A stretch of 64,000 nucleotides of DNA from Guadua angustifolia (taxonomy: Eukaryota; Streptophyta; Magnoliopsida; Poales; Poaceae): contig CM070520.1 of assembly GCA_036346375.1 (NCBI GenBank), positions 51,726,198-51,790,197 of the forward strand, written 5' to 3'. This document shows positions 13,149 to 24,080 of the stretch, one piece after another. Position 1 is the first letter of the stretch. Each line of letters starts with the position of its first letter. The notes beneath the pieces were generated by a model. That model worked only from the letters and a program-made list of their open reading frames with translations, had not been told where the DNA came from and did no database searches. The position numbers and the translations under genes were made by a program.

Positions 13149-13645
13149 TGATAGAAACTAAGGTTTAACAAAAACATTAACAACATTAGCTAGCCTAAGT
13201 CATGATCACAAGAAAATAATAATGCGGATTAAGAACATTAGGTGAACTAACCCGGTGTTGAAGACACCATTAGTGGTTCGGTCGGCAACTGATTGTCGGT
13301 GAAGCTCGGTGTCGTAGATGAATACAAGCGAAGGAGAGGTAGCATTGAAATCCTTTCGGTGGTGGTGAGGGCCTTCGTCAGCTTGAGCGCAAAACTTTTG
13401 ATCGGATGAGAATGTAGGGTTAGAGACGAACTTAAGCTTGATTTTCTATCAATGAGTGCCGGCCTCTTCCTCTTTATATTTTGCGCTAGCCAACGGGACC
13501 AAAACCAATTTTTTTTGTGGTGCGCTCCCGATCATTGCGCGATGCGTTAGATTGAGGTGGGCCTAGCCCCTAAAAGTCGGATCTGGCAGTTAGCCGAGCT
13601 CACAACCAACAAAGTAAAAAAACACAAGTGAAGCTGTCACACACA
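13149..13645 (-). mobile_element. 5' LTR of the truncated Copia element
   Basis: The LTR end next to the primer-binding site is at 13149 (TGATAGAAAC on the + strand). A TATA-like AATATAAAGAGG on the minus strand near 13472–13483 would drive transcription toward gag. The outer end is uncertain; 13645 (ending CACACA) is my best guess. Confidence 0.5.
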
Positions 13646-13649
13646 ATTT

Positions 13650-14593
13650 TGCTTGATGATTAAAATTAGGAAATGTTCCTGTCCTAATTCGGATGTACAT
13701 ATGTATGTTCAGATCAAAGTAATGCTGATTTCATGGTAAGTTCAGATTGGAATTTTATTTCGAGGGATGTAATTTTGGATTGGACTTGAATTCAGATTTT
13801 GAGGGATATAGTTCTGGTCAGCGGCTCAAACATACCGACCCAGCAAATCTCATGCTTAATTGGTCTTGATTAGGATTGCAGATCCTCTACCGTTACGGCA
13901 GAAGATCCGCGCCCCTTGATTAGTGCTATAGTACGAACTGATAGGGTGGTGTTTATTTAGGGGGACCAGCACTGCAAGAAAACAAACACTAGGGCTTAGT
14001 TGGTCGGCCATTCAGCCAAGATATCCATCTCAAAGGGCTACATCAAAATTGAAAAAAAGTTCAAAGGTATGATAGGCATGTGTGTTTCATTGTCCCATTC
14101 TCAGGATGATCACAAGATGGATCCACAAGTTAATATTGCAGGAAAGTGTACAAAAACTGTGTGTGTGGGGGGGTGTTGTGGGTGGTGGGAATAAACAAGG
14201 GCAAGCGAAGTACTGCTCCACAGAAAACAACGAAAGAGCACAGACATTACAGAATGTAGTCTTTGGATTCATCGATCGTTGGGTGATCCCCCGCTGCTGT
14301 CCTTGTCGTCCTAACCTTATGCGCAAACATATTCCCGTGAATCCGATCTCTGAATTTTTACTGAAATGTTTCAAAAAAAACTATTGAAAAACTAGGGATT
14401 GGACTGGCATAGTCCAGAGATTTGCTACAGCAGTTCACATGAAAGCCTGTGCTACAAACTTTGGGTTGTTTCAATGATCACCTGATGCTTAGGTATTCAT
14501 AGCATTTCTACATCAAATTCTGACTAAAATTGGAATTGGAAAATTTACAGATACAACACTATTTCACCATCGAAGTAGCACCATATCCATATC
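13650..14593. other. Intergenic sequence, nothing recognised
   Basis: No exon pattern or domain is visible. A G-run occurs at 14166–14173. Confidence 0.45.
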
Positions 14594-14594
14594 A

Positions 14595-14853
14595 CTCTCT
14601 CCGTTCAAGTTTATAGGACATATTTTTAATTATCTTGCACATGATTACAACGTGTATTTCATGTTCCAACACAATAATTAGTGTGATGTTCCCTTTATAC
14701 CCTTAATAAATATTCAGATTTACTTGATATTCTCTGTATGCATACATTAAATATAGTACTGAGAGATAATAATTAGGACAGTTTAGACATTTTAAGTATC
14801 TTCTAGATCTATATGGCAAGAGAAAATATGCCCTAAACTTGGAAGGAGGGAGT
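14595..14853. mobile_element. Stowaway-like MITE
   Basis: The ends are inverted repeats. The left reads CTCTCTCCGTTCAAGTTTA and the right, inverted, reads CTCCCTCCTTCCAAGTTTA. This is the CTCCCTCCGT-type end of Stowaway/mariner MITEs. The interior is AT-rich and non-coding. The right flank is TA; the left TA appears to have mutated. Confidence 0.65.
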
Positions 14854-15091
14854 AGGTATAGAGATTAAAACCATTTGCCAATTGCTGGCTCCACAGAGAT
14901 TAAAATAGCAGGTGATTGTCGACACTGTCTGAAGGTCTAAGTATTATTAATGATGCTAATGCCCGTCACTCCTCGATCACTTACTTTAATGAAATGGATG
15001 AGAAATACAATTTTCATATCAATCACCACAAGACAGGGAAATCCTCGGGTCACAAAGATCATATTCAATTTCACACCCCATTTCAAAGGAT

Positions 15092-15310
15092 GTCTTCTTT
15101 ACAGATGCCTCAAGAACTCAAAATGGTCCCTTTCGTACAGGCATTATTGCAACCATTGCAGGCTCTCCATACCAATGCAGATTAACAATTCAAAGAAGGC
15201 AAATTCATTCGGCCACACCACTGGAATCTGAGGCTACAACCCTACTGCAAGCAGTCACAGTGGCAAACAACCTTCGATTGTCAAATTGTATTTTCTTTGT
15301 TGATGCTTGA
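15092..15310 (+). pseudogene. LINE-type RNase H domain fragment
   Basis: One frame from 15092 reads VFFTDASRTQNGPFRTGI, then TPLESEATTLLQAV, then a terminal CIFFVDA before the stop at 15308–15310. The spaced D, E and D fit the RNase H fold that follows reverse transcriptase in plant LINEs and LINE-derived sequences (RVT_3 type). There is no start codon and no RT upstream, so this is a 73-codon remnant. Confidence 0.65.
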
Positions 15311-15614
15311 TAGTCAGGTTTATCAATCAGAGAAAAGGAACAGCCAGAGAAAAGGAAGCCGGCGGCTGCGGCGCTGGAAGCGAGAAGCAAAGAAAAACGG
15401 ACTCACATCGGCTACATCACGTGCAGCCGTGAAGAAAAAGGTAGCAGCGCTGTCCTGTGGAGGCTGTGTAAGCAAGAAGAAAGAGGCTGCAGACCTCCAA
15501 GCAGTAGTACACAAGTTCCTGACGCAACGTGAAGCGGCGGCGCGAAGCAAGGAAAAGAGGCTTCGTTCGTTGAGCTGACGCGAAGGAAATGAGCGAAGCA
15601 GAGGGCGCCAGGAG

Positions 15615-16232
15615 TAGGGGTGGAATCGAGCGACCGAGCTCATTGCCTTTATCGAGCTGAAAACCAAGCTCGGTTTGGGCTCGGTCGAGCCTCGAGCCGA
15701 GTCGAGCTGGCTCGTAAGCCGCCTAGCATGTGGGCCCGCCTCAGTGCTCTAGCCTCTAGCTCTACTGCTCTCTTCTGGACTTTTGGAGTCTGCAAGACTG
15801 CAAGAATGGAATAGAATTATGGAAATAGAACTATGGAAGTATGGAACTATGGAAGGGTGTTTTGTTACTTTTGTATACACTTTGTGTTATGTTACTTATG
15901 TCAGACTGAATCACTAAACCCTCATACATTCTATATTTTATTGTATGTTCCTTATTCAATATGACTGTATGAATGCCAAGCCGATTGAATGTCTGTGGGC
16001 TGTGGCTAATTTTGTATTAAAATTAAGCCTCATGTAATTTGGATAATTGATTAGTGATTAGTGAAAGTGATTACAGATGTCGAATTTTATCGAGCCTAAC
16101 GAGCCAGCAGGCTTTCATGAAAACTCGGGCTCGGCTCGTTGTAGCACCGAGCCAGACGGTAGGCTCGGGCTCGGCTCGTTGATGCACAGAGCCGAGCTGA
16201 GCCGCGAGCCTCGAGCTGTTTTTCCACCCCTA
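15615..16232. mobile_element. hAT-family MITE
   Basis: The 618-bp element has perfect 11-bp ends, TAGGGGTGGAA and TTCCACCCCTA, and a perfect 8-bp duplication GCCAGGAG (15607–15614 and 16233–16240). Inside each end are repeats rich in GAGCTCGG/GCTCGGCTCG. It has no transposase and would depend on a hAT transposase made elsewhere. Confidence 0.9.
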
Positions 16233-16299
16233 GCCAGGAGGGCGCAGGCGCTAGGCGGAAGCAAGATTGAAATCTGTTTTCGCTCCAAATCTTGTCTAT

Positions 16300-16430
16300 A
16301 GCCCGAGAATAAAATCTCGATGAGATTTAAAAATTTTAAATAAATCTCACATGAAATACAAAAACTAAATCTTGGTAAGATTTAGAAATTTTAGATAAAT
16401 CTCAGACGAAATACAAAATCTTGTCTATGG
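16300..16430. repeat. Diverged tandem duplication (~65 bp)
   Basis: Two units contain GAGATTTAAAAATTTTAAAT and AAGATTTAGAAATTTTAGAT, each followed by AAATCTCA and GAAATACAAAA. Both are followed within about 10–80 bp by a TCTATRGC phrase. Origin unknown. Confidence 0.6.
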
Positions 16431-16440
16431 CTCGTTGGAG

Positions 16441-16556
16441 GCGTAGGCAGTGCCGGATCAAAGCTCGTGGTGTGGGCCTGTTGTGGTGCCGTGGGTCGCG
16501 GCCCAAGTATCCCATCGAGCCGCTGTGCTAGGGACCCCCCCAGTTGGGCGATCAAG
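16441..16556 (-). pseudogene. C-terminal piece of the interrupted Copia gag
   Basis: On the minus strand from 16550 one frame reads QLGGSLAQRLDGILGPRP followed by TAPQQAHTTSFDPALP. This proline/glutamine-rich style is typical of the gag C-terminus of plant Copia elements. It lies just left of LTR A and completes the gag piece ending at 19710. It is cut off near 16441. Confidence 0.55.
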
Positions 16557-18107
16557 TGTAAGTTCAAACTTCATTGGTTTTGGTGACTTGTTTTAGATTA
16601 ATGTTTAATCTTTGTTTAATGACAAATCTAATTATTATGAGACTAATATGTCTAATGAGAGCCATTCTTATTAGTCTCAAATTTGGATGAAAATAGAAAA
16701 CCCAAAGTATGCACTTGTATTCACTCTATTATCTTAATGCATACTTAGAATTTAAGTTAAAGTATGAACTCTTCCATTGGTTTAGTCCAAATATGTGCAT
16801 TATGTTCCTAATTCATATATACATGAATGTATACATCTAAAGGGAGTTGATAATTTAACTTAATGTTTCAATTGTATTGATCCATGTCTCCTTGCTAAAT
16901 AGCATGTAAAAGATCAAGACATTGAAACAACCCTTTAGAGTATGTATAATTTGTGTAGTTGTAGTATACTCATGCAATGTTGTTGTAGTATACTCATGTA
17001 AATATAGGATAAACTCAAATACTATCAAAGATTGATTATGTGCATATTGATTCCTAGTTCAATTATTTATATGCAGATATCAAATGGAGTTTATTCTATA
17101 ATTGATGGTCTCATAAGTATTGATCCTATTACATCACTCTAATATATTGGATCATTACTTGAAACCATCAAAATGAGTATATGAAAACTTGCGTAGTTAA
17201 TATATATTCATAACAATTTTAATGTAATTTAAATTAAGTTTGGTTGTCTTTCAATCAATCAAAGAACACTTCATCATGTGTTGATGGTGTTTTTTGTTGA
17301 TTAAGGACAAATAAAAAGTTTTTGAGTATAATGAAGCATTAGTTGCATCAAAGTACTCAAGACATCAATTAATCATTCAAATTGTTTTGGGTCGTGCTCA
17401 ATCGATCTTGGAGGCATCCATTATGTGTTAATAGGGTGCGGTGATGATTGAGAGAACCGTGTTTGTTGGACTAACATCTTCCATGAGTTATGAAGTAGGT
17501 TGAGTCCAAAAAATGAAGAATCAGGAAGAAAAAGAAGAAGAAGAAGACATCATGTGTTGATGAGCTTCGGAGATGAATCCTGAAAGTGAAGAGAAGAGCT
17601 AGAAGATTCATCATGTGTTGATGAATAAGAAGAAACACTTGATCACGAAGAGAAGATGATTGAAAATCATAAAAACTCCAAGAAGATCGCTAGAGGCAAA
17701 GGTATAGCTAGTTAGGGCTAAGGATGTATTCCTAGTCTTTTACCGGTCTTGGTGTTTAGATGGGAGACTGGATTGCTAATTAGGTGCCATACTATTAAAA
17801 GGGTTGAGTCATTTAGCTTGAGTTTTATCATGTGTTGATGAACTCAATCCGGTTCACTTTAGCTCACTATCTTATGTGGTTTTTGCATGAGTTATATATT
17901 TGCATGTGTTGCAAATAAGGGTGCTTATGCTTGCTTCTTATTTGAATCTTATTTCTATTTTGTTTTATATGGAGCTATAGATTTACATGTGTTGCAAAAG
18001 GGAGATAGCTCATGTAATTTGGTTTATATGGTGTTTGTATGGAGCTAAGTTTTGCATGTGTTGTAAAAGGAGAGAGTTTATACAACTTGATGTTTAAGTG
18101 ATTATTT

Positions 18108-18153
18108 GCATGAAGCTAGAGATTTACATGTGTTGTAAATAGAAAGCTCATGC
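18108..18153. repeat. Nested TGTGT dyad in LTR A
   Basis: Outer arms are GCATGAAGCT (18108–18117) and AGCTCATGC (18145–18153), complementary with one unpaired base. Inner arms are ATTTACA (18122–18128) and TGTAAAT (18134–18140) around TGTGT. It is one representative of about fifteen related dyads in this LTR. Confidence 0.8.
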
Positions 18154-18895
18154 ATTGGAGTTTTAGCTTGTGAATTGATCATGCGTTGATCATCACAAGG
18201 CTAAGTGTGTTTTGTGCTTGGAGTTTGCAAAATGTGTTTTTGCTAAATATTGAATAGATTTGTTATTTACAAATGTGTTTTGCAAATAAGCTCGAGGTTG
18301 TGGGTTTCAATTCTAGAGCATGTGAATAGGGTTTATAAATGTGTTTTGCAAATTGACTTAATCATATGTTGATCATCACATGGCTAAGAGGATTGATCTC
18401 ATAAATTCTTAGTTTATTTGTAATTGTGTTTTGCAAATAAGTTGTGTCTAATGCAATTCTTTGGAGTATGTAATTAACATGTCTAAATATGTTTTGCAGT
18501 GTTGTGATCATATGTTGATCCTCACATAGCTCAAAGAACAAATCTTCAATGGTTTGGAGAATAGTTTTGAAAAATTGGGCTTTCTCCCTAAGGCCGGTAG
18601 TACTGCCCATGTAGAGCCAGTACTATCGCTTGAGCGATAGTACCACTCGAGAGGCCGGTAGTTATTTTCTAGAGAGGGTGTTTTCTCAGGATTTTGCAAC
18701 CGGCACTACCGTGGGAAAAGGCCGCTCAGCGGTAGTACCACTCCTAGTTGAGCAGCAATCGAGTTCACTAGTAACGGCTAGTTTTCGAGCCATTGGCCTG
18801 GAGACCAACACTACCGGCCCTATATGGGCACTAGTACCGAGCTTGTTGGGCAGGTAGCCCATTTCACCCCCAACGGCTAGTTTTGGCCTTGTGAC

Positions 18896-18903
18896 TATAA
18901 AAG
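18896..18903 (+). promoter_or_regulatory. TATA box of LTR A with conserved upstream block
   Basis: TATAAAAG lies 9 bp downstream of CAACGGCTAGTTTTGG (18871–18886). The same pair, with similar spacing, is present in LTRs B and C. It probably marks the element's promoter. Confidence 0.75.
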
Positions 18904-19709
18904 GAGGCCTTGGGGGCTTGTGTTGTTGTTGATGATGTTGTTGAGTGTTTTGGTGAGGTGTTGTATGTGTTGCACACTCACATTTGGCTCTTGATCTAAG
19001 AGTGAGCCTTCATTGCATATGTTACAATTAGAAAGTGGATTGAGAGTATCTTGTGCATGTGTTGCAGTTGAGGAGGATCCTAGTGCATATGTTGCACTTA
19101 GGTCAACGGAGTGCATGTGTTGCACTAGGTGAAGTTCAAGCGGAAGGCTTGACTTATTACTCTTGGTGTTTGTCAACACCTAGATGGCGTGTGGAGGTAT
19201 CATGCGTAGGAGCTCTCAACAGAGATTGTGAGAAGCCCGGCAAAGTTGTGAAGGTCGGTGCTCGTCTATCGGGAGGGGGAAAGAGCAACTACTAGTGGAA
19301 TCGAGGCAGATGCTCAATTCGTGGAGCCGGTCCAAAGTGGTTTGGGCTTACCTCAACGTGGATTAGGGAAGACTGACAAGTCTCTGAACACCATGGTAAA
19401 AAGTATTGTCTCCTTTTGTATGCTTGCAATTCTATATTTATGTTGTTGCAATTTGTATTCCTAGAATTAAATTGCTTACTTATCTTTAGGATTGCAATTT
19501 ATTGTTAGAGACATAATTAGTTAGTGCACATAGTAAGCCTAATTGATTTTGATTTTAATTGTCAAAACCTTAGTTTATCGCTTTCACATTAATTATTATT
19601 AAGATTTTGGCATAAGGGTAATTATGGGTGAATTGATTTATAGAAATTCGTACAGTAATCTTTAAAAACCACCTATTAACCCCCTCTAGTCGGCATCCTC
19701 GACCTTACA

Positions 19710-20501
19710 CCAGGAGGGAGGTTTTCCCGCTCAAGGTACGAAGCAAAACCACGGCCCTCCTCCAAGCGAGGCCACTCGAATGGAGTCATTGAAGCCGTCG
19801 CCGCCGGTGCTGCGTTGCTTGTTGGATGATTTCCAACGCTTCCCCCCTCCGGAGGATTTGCCACGCTGATCGGAGCGACTGGTGCCACCAAACTGAGAGT
19901 TTGATTGGGCACCAACGGTGGAGGATAGCAAAGGGATTAGCTGGTCGGTGGAGGAGAATTGATGGTTCAGTCCATGGAGGGTGTTGAAGACGAGCGCCTT
20001 GTCGGAGACTGGCTAACTAACGTCGCGCAGTGCGTTAGTGGTGTTCTTGAGCTTGCAACAATAGTCGGCCATAGGCATAACCCCTTGGACGATGCTCCTG
20101 AACTCAGCTTCGAGGAAGACAGCGTGGCTCTCTTTATTGTCGTAGAAGAGCTCCTCGATGGCGACCCATGTCTAGCGCACCGTCTGGTTGGGCTCAACAA
20201 TGACCTTGAAGATCTCCTCGTAGATGGATCCGTAGAGCCATGAGCAAACGGCGAAGTTTTGCCGGCGGTGAGAGTCTTTGAGGTTGGGGTCGGTAGTCCT
20301 GTCGATGAAGCCCAACATGCCATACTTGCCAACGAACACCGTGAAGAGTGTGCTCCATTGTGAGTAATTGGAGCCGGTGATGTCGAGTACGATAGGAGCG
20401 TGGGTCTTGATGCTGGCCACATTGACGACATATGTCATGGCATCCAGTGCAGAGGTGGGCAAGGAACCAGAGTCAGTGGTGCTGATGGTGCTCATGACCA
20501 A
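19710..20501 (-). pseudogene. Second Ty1/copia gag remnant
   Basis: On the minus strand one frame runs from 20501 to 19710. It begins MVMSTISTTDSG, then ITGSNYSQWSTLFTVFVGKY (the W-containing gag start typical of this Copia group), later TWVAIEELFYDNKESHAVFL, and then VFNTLHGLNHQF. Two in-frame stops interrupt it (one just after EPNQTVR near 20172, one after ALRDVS), so it is not functional. The rest of gag lies beyond LTR A at 16556. The primer-binding site is at 20542. Confidence 0.75.
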
Positions 20502-20541
20502 TGGTGATGAGAAGAGAAGACAACGGGATCAAAAACTGGAT

Positions 20542-20553
20542 GCTCTGAAACCA
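20542..20553 (-). other. Copia primer-binding site (variant)
   Basis: The minus strand reads TGGTTTCAGAGC, one base from the initiator tRNA-Met complement TGGTATCAGAGC. It abuts the LTR start at 20554. Confidence 0.75.
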
Positions 20554-20870
20554 TGTGAAAATCAAGAGGAAGAGAGGAATTTGGGAATAACGCCACACAG
20601 AAGGGCGCTAGCATTCTATTGATCTTATACAGATTACAAGTTCTATACATGGCAATCATCTATATAAGGAAAAACTATACAAGGCATGTGCTATACAAGG
20701 CAGTCGATGATGCTGGAGGATTGGTTTTCCAACACTGTACTGTGGACTGTCTGCAATGAAAATTTTCAGTCCCCGAAGATCCTTGTGTTCTGTTCTTGAA
20801 GGTTTCGGATGGTCTGACCATGTAGAAAGAAGTATTGTCAATAGTCAGTACCGGTTGCACTAGGATTGCT
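20554..20870 (-). mobile_element. 5' LTR of the second Copia remnant
   Basis: The LTR end next to the primer-binding site reads TGTGAAAATC on the + strand. TATATAG on the minus strand near 20661–20667 is a possible promoter. The outer boundary is uncertain, and I saw no matching 3' LTR. Confidence 0.45.
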
Positions 20871-21172
20871 TACAGCTTTTGTCGGCAAATCTGCATGCAC
20901 AGCAGTACTGACCAACTTGAATGAGTCACGGGGATCTGGCGATCACTTCATTCTCCATGCGACCGCCTACCTGTGCACATTATCGGGTACACATATTATC
21001 TGTGTGCCATTAGAAAAGTTTCCATCCAATGCGTAGATGTAAGCTAAAAACCAGTTGTGTGACTGTTTTCCTGATTGTAGTGATGTAAACTAAAAGAGAT
21101 ATGCGATTGTTTGAATATATAAGACATTACTTTATCTCGTGTATGTGCTTTTAATGTCTCTTTGCTGTACAG
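20871..21172. other. Intergenic sequence, nothing recognised
   Basis: Short stretch between a Copia LTR and a hAT-like terminus, without a recognisable gene. Confidence 0.45.
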
Positions 21173-21869
21173 TAGGGTGTGCAACAGGTTTCCCAATCCG
21201 CGGTAAGCTGCTCGAAAACAGCGGTTTTCATGTGTACCGCTGCGGTTCGAGATCCAATACCGAACGGTTTACCGGTTGTATTCAAATTCAAATTTAAAAT
21301 CATTAAAAAATTAGAAAAATTTACCAAAATTTCTTAAAATTAGTATTAATTGGTTCATGGCCTCTGGTGTAAATTTTTTTGTTTGAAAAATCGAAGTTTG
21401 AACACTTTTTTAAGACATTCAAAATCTTGAATATAGAAAAAGTAAGAAAGAAAAAGAAAAATCCGCCTATGGGCTTTTAACCCACATGCCAAGACTCATG
21501 TGGGTCGACCGGCCCACCCCGGCCAATCAGGCCCACCTGTGAGCCATCACTTTCTAGGATTCCTCCCGTGAGCTCATTCTAGAAATTCACAGCAGAGACA
21601 CTTTCCCCATTCCTCCCCCTTGCCGAGAGAGTCCCGCCATCTAGATCCCGTTGCCGCCCGTCGATGAACCGCCGATCAAGCAACGAATTTCATTCGGTAA
21701 GTCAAGAAAACCGCTAGGTTTGAACGGTTTTTTGATTTGTTGTTGAATTTCGAGCAGCTGAACGAAAATTGCGATTTACTCTCGGTTTTCCATGATTTTC
21801 ATGTGGTTTTGCATCAAAATCGCTCGATAGTAGTTGCAATTGCACGTATGTGTTTTGATGAGTCTCCGG

Positions 21870-23430
21870 TGTTGCACTTGCACTCGCATGTCTTGGCCAC
21901 CCAAGACACGGGGTCTCTTTCAACCCGCTTCAGCCTTAGGTGTTGCACCTTGCACTCGCGGCTTCACTTCTTGATTCCTTCCTTGCGGGCGGAATCCAAC
22001 CTTCACAAACTCCACGGCCAACCACACAAAGCTTGGTGGCTCGTGGCGACCTCCTAGCCGTCTAGGAGTCCTCAACCTCCAAGAGTAACAAATGCTCACG
22101 AAGAACAAGCTTGGAGATGAAATCAAGTGCTCAAACTCAAATCTCACTCAACCTAGCACCTCACTCTCACACTCTTCCCTACCCTTCTCACAAAGGGATC
22201 ACTTAGATCTAAGGGTAGAGGGTGTATTGGGGCTCAAGAACAAGGGTATGGCACCTCTAATCCACGGTGGTAGCCCCCAACAAATGGGGATGGATGGGGG
22301 TTTAAATAGAGGCTCCAAAAACTAGCCGTTTTCTCAACGTTCGACTCGATTCGAATGTCCGAGCTCAAGTTCGGATAGTCGAACCCATTAGATATGGCTA
22401 ACAGAGACCCAGCTCGGAATATCCGAAAATATGTTCGGATAGTCCGAACTCACTTCGATAGTCCGAGTCCATCTTCGGATAGTCCGAAATGCACAGACCA
22501 CCCGATGGAAACGAGCATAACTTTTGACTCGGACTCGATTTCAGTGATTTTGGACTCTATTGAAAGCTAAGAACAAGGGCTACACAACTAACAAGGTCTC
22601 ACTACCCAAATCTCAAAGGATAAATCCAGATTTCACAAAGAATCCAAGAGAGACCTACAATTCTCACTTTCAAGACCACCAAAGACCACTCTCTCTAAAT
22701 TTCACAAGGATGAATCACTTGAGCACCTGGACACATCTAAAAGTCATTCAATGGAGCATCCTCTTAATAGTACGGCAATCCTTAGACTCAAATTAAAACG
22801 AGAAATCTAAGTCTTACATTCAATTCAGCATGCAGTCTTCTCCGTGGATGCAATGTGCATGATGTCTTTTACCAAATGACTGATGACATCTTCACCTTGT
22901 CCAACTTGACTCGATTCACCTCATGAGACTCTCGTCCCATCAACCTTGACTTGATCATCCTCTCTGACGATCTCCACGCCAAGTCGATCTTGACTTAGTC
23001 CTCAACTCTTGGTGACACCGCCGTCTTGTTGACCTCGGCTTAGCGATCATCCTCCAAGATACCTTGGTCATCATGCACACACGGGACCTAATTCTTTCCT
23101 AACCACTCATGAAAAGCATTAGTCCCAAAAGCTCAATAGATATGATTAAATTGATATTTGTGAGCAATTAAGTACCACAAGTGTTTCATATAAAGAAGCA
23201 CAATAAAAATGGAAACACTTGACATAAGAAATGTTCTCTACTAAGTGCATCATGATGAATATGTAATTGATCTATATGCACTAGAGATAATTGCCAATAT
23301 GATGAATCAATTAAATCATGGCAAGGATCACAGTCTTTACTTTAAATGAAGCACATGAAGAATATACACCCTGCACATTTTGTTGGCCAATGTGCATATC
23401 ACCCCATCAGCAACCTTCTAAACCATGCTA
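21870..23430 (-). mobile_element. LTR fragment of a related long-LTR Copia family
   Basis: On the minus strand this stretch shares landmarks with LTRs A–C: the AACGGCTAGTTTT block (22317–22330) upstream of a TATA-like GTTTAAATAG (22300–22309, + strand), and a GTTGAGGACTCC-type segment resembling the 3' part of LTR C near 59640–59670. It also has several TTCGGATAGTCCGAA palindromes at 22370–22487. Exact ends were not found. Confidence 0.45.
22370..22487. repeat. Cluster of TTCGGATAGTCCGAA palindromes
   Basis: Perfect or near-perfect copies occur at 22370–22383, 22415–22425, 22434–22448, 22454–22466 and 22473–22487. They lie just upstream of the LTR's TATA-like site on the minus strand, in a U3-like position, which suggests repeated regulatory sites. 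Confidence 0.75.
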
Positions 23431-23644
23431 CCCCAACTTGGCACATTATGTACATCATTTTGCTTCATAATGATATGTTGTAGTAGACAATACATTGGAA
23501 GATGAATCATGAACATAATTTTGAATGGAGTTTGTACCTGTCACAAGAGCATCAACTTGATACATGAATGTGCATTTGTAGTACTAATATTAACTTTATG
23601 ATGATACCCTCACTATGTTTGTGATGAAATACTCACTATTTATT

Positions 23645-23825
23645 GTGTTTACGGATTTTTAGTACGAATATTTGTTCGACTACAGCTAGTAGCAATATTT
23701 ACTTTAGAATATTTTAGTATCAACATTTGTTCAATTATATATAGTAGCAATATTTATTCTAGTATGTCAGGTAGCAAAATTTTGTAGCAATATTTATTCA
23801 ATTATATGCAGTACCAATATTTGTA
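23645..23825. repeat. Degenerate repeats of a GTAGCAATATTT phrase
   Basis: At least five copies of a phrase like AGTAGCAATATTTATTC are spaced about 35–50 bp apart, alternating with TTCAATTATAT. They are non-coding and lie inside the probable hAT element. Confidence 0.65.
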
Positions 23826-23858
23826 TGTATGTTTACTTTTATCATGTTTCATTAGCAT

Positions 23859-24080
23859 ATGGCAGACTATGTCGACGTGATGTGGGAACACAGTGAGAAG
23901 TTGGATGCTAGATTTCGATGAAGCACTATCTCAAAGAAAAGAAAGAAAGACAGTGCGACCCGACTGAAGCAACACTTGGCAGAGCGTGGTGCGAGTGTCG
24001 TTCATTGTAGTAAAGTTCCTGCGGACGTTCACGAGTACTTTCAGCGTGAACTATACAACGCGAGTACTATCTCAAAGACA
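23859..24080 (+). pseudogene. hAT transposase N-terminus (BED zinc finger), broken
   Basis: The frame starting at 23859 gives a MADYVDVMWEHSEKLDARF-like start (the BED-finger region of plant hAT proteins). It then hits a stop and frame shifts, and resumes in another frame as LKQHLAERGASVVHCSKVPA followed by DVHEYFQREL. The Cys pair of the zinc finger is not readable. No dimerisation domain follows, so no active transposase can be made. Confidence 0.6.

Larger units (their letters stand above)
16557..19709 (+). mobile_element. Solo LTR (LTR A) of a long-LTR Sirevirus-like Copia family
   Basis: The 3153-bp segment begins TGTAAGTTCAAACTTCATT and ends CATCCTCGACCTTACA. The same termini occur in LTRs B and C. 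The flanks are the two halves of one Copia gag, and the 5-bp flanks TCAAG and CCAGG differ by two transitions, consistent with an aged duplication. There is no internal region, so it is a solo LTR. It carries a TATA box at 18896 and many TGTGT-centred dyads (for example 17611–17630, 17900–17920, 18121–18140). It is more diverged from B and C than they are from each other. Confidence 0.85.
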
